NCBI GenBank assembly: GCA_029247265.1
Contig: JAQWLN010000260.1
Coordinates: 1-57,555, forward strand
Reading direction: 5' to 3'
DNA: 57,555 nucleotides
Source of the DNA: Fuerstiella sp.
Lineage (GTDB): Bacteria > Planctomycetota > Planctomycetia > Planctomycetales > Planctomycetaceae
The first letter of the stretch is position 1, and every line of letters starts with the position of its first letter. Positions 54,459 through 57,555 of the stretch are shown here, one piece after another. Below the pieces are notes generated by a model. That model was not told where the DNA came from. It did no database searches and worked only from the letters and a program-made list of their open reading frames with translations. The position numbers and the translations under genes were made by a program.

Positions 54459-56765
54459 TCACATGACGTCCAGCGTCTCCACCGGCGCGTCAATATCGCG
54501 TGAGGATACCGGCGTTGTCCAGCGGAGCAAGAGCGGAAGCAACACTAGGTCCCCGAAAATCCCACCTATCATGGAAAGACTCAACAACGCACCGAAATAA
54601 ACCAGCGGCACGAATCGTGCCGCCGTCAGCACCAGGAATCCGGCCACCAGCGCCAGAGAGGCAAACACCACGGCACGACCGGCGCCTGCGTGGGCGATCT
54701 GCAGTGCCTGGGTGACGCTGGTTGTTCTGCGAGCTCGTTCGAATGCAGTAATATAGTGAATAGTGGAATCCACCGTCAGTCCCATCGAAACACTCGTAAT
54801 CATCGCCGTGCCAATGTTCACCGGCATGCCAATCCAACCCAGGGTGCCCATCACCATCGCGACCGGAAAAATGTTCGGCAACAGAGAAATCAGACCGATT
54901 CGAAAACTTCGGAATGCGATCGTCATACACGCCAGAATGCCGACCGTGGCCACGACAAATGCGCGCAGCTGGTCGGACAACAGACTTTGAATTAACTGAG
55001 CCACCAGCACAAACATGCCAGATGCGGCTGGTTGACTGGTTTGCGCCAGTTCCGGGCGGCTGGCAAAGAATTCGCGAACGCATGTCCGAATCTTTGAAAT
55101 CTGAACCATTTTATTTTCGCTGGACTGCTGTTCCACCGATCGCAGCACGATCCGCATCCGACGGGATTCCTCGTTGTAGAAGCCTTCGATCAGTCGCGGC
55201 TGTTTCCGAGTTGCTTTTGCCAGAGTCTTAACAGGACCAAGGAGGCGGGGGGGCAGACTGGAAACGTCAGTCAACGACAGAATTCGGATAGAATCGTCGC
55301 CCGTCGTCAACTCACGTAATTCTTTGGTCAACTCCTTAATCACGTTCAGAAAATCATCAGTCAGTTTTTCCGGTGTGTCGAACGACACCTCCCAGCTGCC
55401 AGCACCTCCCAGGCGGGATTCCACGAATTTCAACGACTGAACGATTGACGATGATTCTCTGAAGTTTTTGCTGAAATCCGTTTCAATCGTCAGTCGAAAG
55501 ACGCCGGGCACTGCAGCCACGAAGAGGGCCAGACAGACGATGCCGGTGAGGAGTGGCTTCTGCTCCACAGATCGGCATGTCAACTGTAAGGCATGATCCA
55601 GCCAGCGTTCCATTGGCACTCGGGCTGGCGATTTCAGTCGGGATCCCGACCCCAGTGTGGCTGGTAGAATGATAAAACAGCCCAGCAGCACGACGCCGGT
55701 GGCAAGACACATCATCACGGAAAAGCTGCGGATGGGAGTGATCTGACTCACCAGGAGTGAACCGAATCCCACTGCTGTCGTCACGCACGTCCAGAAAATG
55801 GGAGCCGCCATTTCCGACAGCGTTTGACGAGCCACTTCGGGAAAGTCACCAGTCTGCCCTGAGTCATCCATCTGCGGGGTGAAGCTGTGACGGAGTTCCC
55901 GGTAGTGAACGATGACATGCATGCATGTGGCCACTCCAATCACCGTGACCAGAGAGCTAAGCATTGAACTGACCATGCTGAGCTGGGCACCCAGAAGATA
56001 CAGAATAGCGCGGGTCGCAACGACGGAGCCCAGGACAAGTCCCACCGGCGCCAACACCCAGCGCAGACTGCGAAACATGGCGATCAGCACTGCTGACAGA
56101 ATCGCCAGAGACACGAGAAACAGAATCTGCCCGTCCTCTTCCACCAGCCGAAACATGTCGAATACCTGCACCGGTTCGCCCGCAACGGCCACGTCAGCCG
56201 ACATGGATTCAGCCACCGCCCGAATTCGCGCCAGCGTTTCGGCCCGCGACACACCGGATTCCGCTTCCGGCATCAACTCCAGAACAATACCCGTGGTCCG
56301 TCCATCGCGACCGACCAACGTCCCTTCAAACAGACGCAGCACAGCTCTGCGGTTTGGGTTGAAACGAAGGGCGTCGACCAGCAGGTCGGGCAACTGTTGT
56401 GTCTTTTCAGCGTTAACACCGCGAATCCCATTCAACTGTTCAGTGATGGAGTGAATTCGAAGTGCTGCGTCATCATCCACGCGGTACAGCACATCGGTCT
56501 TGATTTCCAGCGCCGCAGCCAGCGACGGAGGGTAGGGACCATCGATACTGAGCAGTCGGTCTTCCGTCCATGCCACCACGACGAACTCATCGCCGCCGAA
56601 GTCCAGCCGACTTCTACGCAGAATCTTAATATCCGGATTGTCCTCAGCAAAAAAAGACTCAATCCGCTGGTCAAATTCCAGTCGCCCGGAAATCGGAATC
56701 GACACAAGCACCGCGATAACCGCGGCAAGCAGTAGATAGTTTCGTAACAGAATCAGAGTCTTCAT
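54459..56765 (-). CDS. RND/MMPL family exporter
   Basis: A 768-residue membrane transporter of the RND superfamily (MMPL/patched-like group), with a first helix at about 8-27, a large periplasmic loop, a block of five helices at about 220-375, a helix at about 405-425, a second periplasmic loop, and a final block of five helices from about 600. SMGLTVDSTIHYITAFERARR, a sterol-sensing/RND-like intramembrane motif, is in the second half. Such proteins export lipids or hydrophobic molecules. It lies 209 bases upstream of the TrhO-RluA gene on the same strand; the substrate is unknown. Confidence 0.87.
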   Translation of the reverse strand: MKTLILLRNYLLLAAVIAVLVSIPISGRLEFDQRIESFFAEDNPDIKILRRSRLDFGGDEFVVVAWTEDRLLSIDGPYPPSLAAALEIKTDVLYRVDDDAALRIHSITEQLNGIRGVNAEKTQQLPDLLVDALRFNPNRRAVLRLFEGTLVGRDGRTTGIVLELMPEAESGVSRAETLARIRAVAESMSADVAVAGEPVQVFDMFRLVEEDGQILFLVSLAILSAVLIAMFRSLRWVLAPVGLVLGSVVATRAILYLLGAQLSMVSSMLSSLVTVIGVATCMHVIVHYRELRHSFTPQMDDSGQTGDFPEVARQTLSEMAAPIFWTCVTTAVGFGSLLVSQITPIRSFSVMMCLATGVVLLGCFIILPATLGSGSRLKSPARVPMERWLDHALQLTCRSVEQKPLLTGIVCLALFVAAVPGVFRLTIETDFSKNFRESSSIVQSLKFVESRLGGAGSWEVSFDTPEKLTDDFLNVIKELTKELRELTTGDDSIRILSLTDVSSLPPRLLGPVKTLAKATRKQPRLIEGFYNEESRRMRIVLRSVEQQSSENKMVQISKIRTCVREFFASRPELAQTSQPAASGMFVLVAQLIQSLLSDQLRAFVVATVGILACMTIAFRSFRIGLISLLPNIFPVAMVMGTLGWIGMPVNIGTAMITSVSMGLTVDSTIHYITAFERARRTTSVTQALQIAHAGAGRAVVFASLALVAGFLVLTAARFVPLVYFGALLSLSMIGGIFGDLVLLPLLLRWTTPVSSRDIDAPVETLDVM

Positions 56766-56907
56766 GACGTGGACACCCGGGGTGACTGGCCTTGCGCAAT
56801 CAAAGGGACGAGTGCGTCTCTGAAGATCCAGGCAAAAAAGGGGCTTTCGCAGTCAGCACTCTACAGCACCAGACCTCGAAATCGAAGCGGACGGCAGCGC
56901 CGTATAA

Positions 56908-57228
56908 ATTTCAAAACATCAGCGGCTGATGGGGCGACCGCGACGAGAAGTCCTTCGTGATCTGGGTATCCGTACCGGCGTCGACGACATGCGATCGCTG
57001 GCGGCAATCCTGATTCAGGCGGACCGCTTCGGTTCGTCCATCGCTCAGGCGCTGCGAGTTCAGTCAAATAGTATGCGGACGAAGAGACGTCAGATGGCCG
57101 AAGAGAAAGGTCAGGGAGCGGCAGTGAAAATGATTTTCCCACTGGTCCTGTTCATTTTCCCCCGGATCTTCGTCATCCTTGTCGGCCCTGCCGGTATTCA
57201 GCTGATGGACAACATCGTCAACAAGTAA
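56908..57228 (+). pseudogene. 3' fragment of tadC (type II secretion F / tight adherence)
   Basis: The frame reads as the C-terminal third of Tad[40 protein letters not shown], and the final membrane helix [20 protein letters not shown]. Homology appears to run a little ahead of the ATG at 56929, back to an in-frame TAA at 56905-56907. The other roughly 200 N-terminal residues are absent, since the RND gene begins only 140 bases away. A 99-residue product is possible but would lack most of the T2SF domain. It is a deletion remnant of a tad locus. Confidence 0.7.
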
Positions 57229-57317
57229 TGTCACACCGGCTGCACAACTGCTGACGAACACTGTTCACTCGTAAACGCAATCACACAACGACCTGCAGCA
57301 AGGCAGCGCCACCGGTT

Positions 57318-57555
57318 TCATGCAATGATGTCATGCACGACACGGGCTTCTTCCACACCGGTCAGACGCATATCCAGTCCCTGATGCTTCACCGTAAACC
57401 GTTCAGGTGCAATGCCCAGCAGATGCAGCATTGTCGCATGAAGATCCCGAACATGGACAACATCCTCAACTGAGCTATAGCCCAGTTCGTCTGTATTACC
57501 GTAGGACATGCCGCCTTTGATACCGCCACCGGCCAGCCACATTGAGAACCCCTTG
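57318..57555 (-). CDS. DUF1501 protein, C-terminal part (runs off the window)
   Basis: The open frame continues past the window edge; only the last 78 codons are seen. [39 protein letters not shown] and [13 protein letters not shown] match the C terminus of DUF1501 proteins and are close to the protein at 9926. The complete gene should extend about 1.2 kb further. Confidence 0.9.
   Translation of the reverse strand, partial: KGFSMWLAGGGIKGGMSYGNTDELGYSSVEDVVHVRDLHATMLHLLGIAPERFTVKHQGLDMRLTGVEEARVVHDIIA

Overview
The window looks like a planctomycete chromosome, most likely of the Planctomycetaceae/Gimesiaceae kind. The basis is gene content. There are four DUF1501 (Tat-exported, sulfatase-like fold) proteins and one giant LamG plus cytochrome-c plus DUF1549/DUF1553 protein of the planctomycete-specific surface cytochrome family. 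There are also a MoxR-DUF58-BatA operon, a PknB-type kinase with membrane segments, a sigma-54 activator, several Tat or Sec exported proteins, and weak or absent Shine-Dalgarno sequences at many starts. No rRNA, tRNA, CRISPR array or transposase was seen.

Layout. 1-836 has no convincing gene, only a site perfectly complementary to the 16S rRNA tail and a hairpin. 837-1817 (minus) encodes a retron-like reverse transcriptase with an N-terminal membrane anchor; its upstream region (1818-2080) is rich in hairpins and includes a textbook terminator. 2165-5229 (minus) is an M1 metallopeptidase translationally coupled to a DUF6702 protein. 5561-12996 holds an enolase-superfamily enzyme, a coiled-coil membrane protein, a small lipoprotein, a DUF1501 protein and a CrtI-like FAD oxidoreductase. 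13034-15568 (minus) holds YgfZ, a DUF6807 (PmoA-like) protein and an A-type Fe-S carrier with its own terminator. 15813-21531 (plus) is thioredoxin-like lipoprotein, PSCyt protein, DUF1501. 21782-25738 (minus) is MoxR-DUF58-BatA, divergent from a 2,242-residue TPR protein (26125-32853). A GAF/PP2C gene remnant follows.

33548-38921 (minus) is a glycolate oxidase operon: flavin reductase-like protein, GlcD, GlcE, GlcF and a HAD phosphatase that could supply glycolate from 2-phosphoglycolate. 39244-42023 holds a sigma-54 activator and a Ser/Thr kinase, convergent. 42108-44269 is leuC-leuD (minus). 44851-47929 (plus) is DUF1501, a terminator, then a LigD-phosphoesterase-like protein overlapping an AONS (BioF-like) gene. 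48199-51030 is a pentaheme membrane cytochrome with C-terminal TPRs. 51065-54234 (minus) holds a small membrane protein, trpF, and a fusion of two RNA-modification enzymes (TrhO rhodanese plus RluA pseudouridine synthase). An RND/MMPL exporter, a tadC 3' fragment and the 3' end of another DUF1501 gene close the window.

The items most worth following up are the membrane-anchored retron-like RT with its structured upstream RNA region, the TrhO-RluA fusion, a 42-bp paired-palindrome repeat found downstream of two DUF1501 genes, the five-heme/TPR membrane cytochrome, and two gene remnants (GAF|PP2C and TadC) that record deletions.
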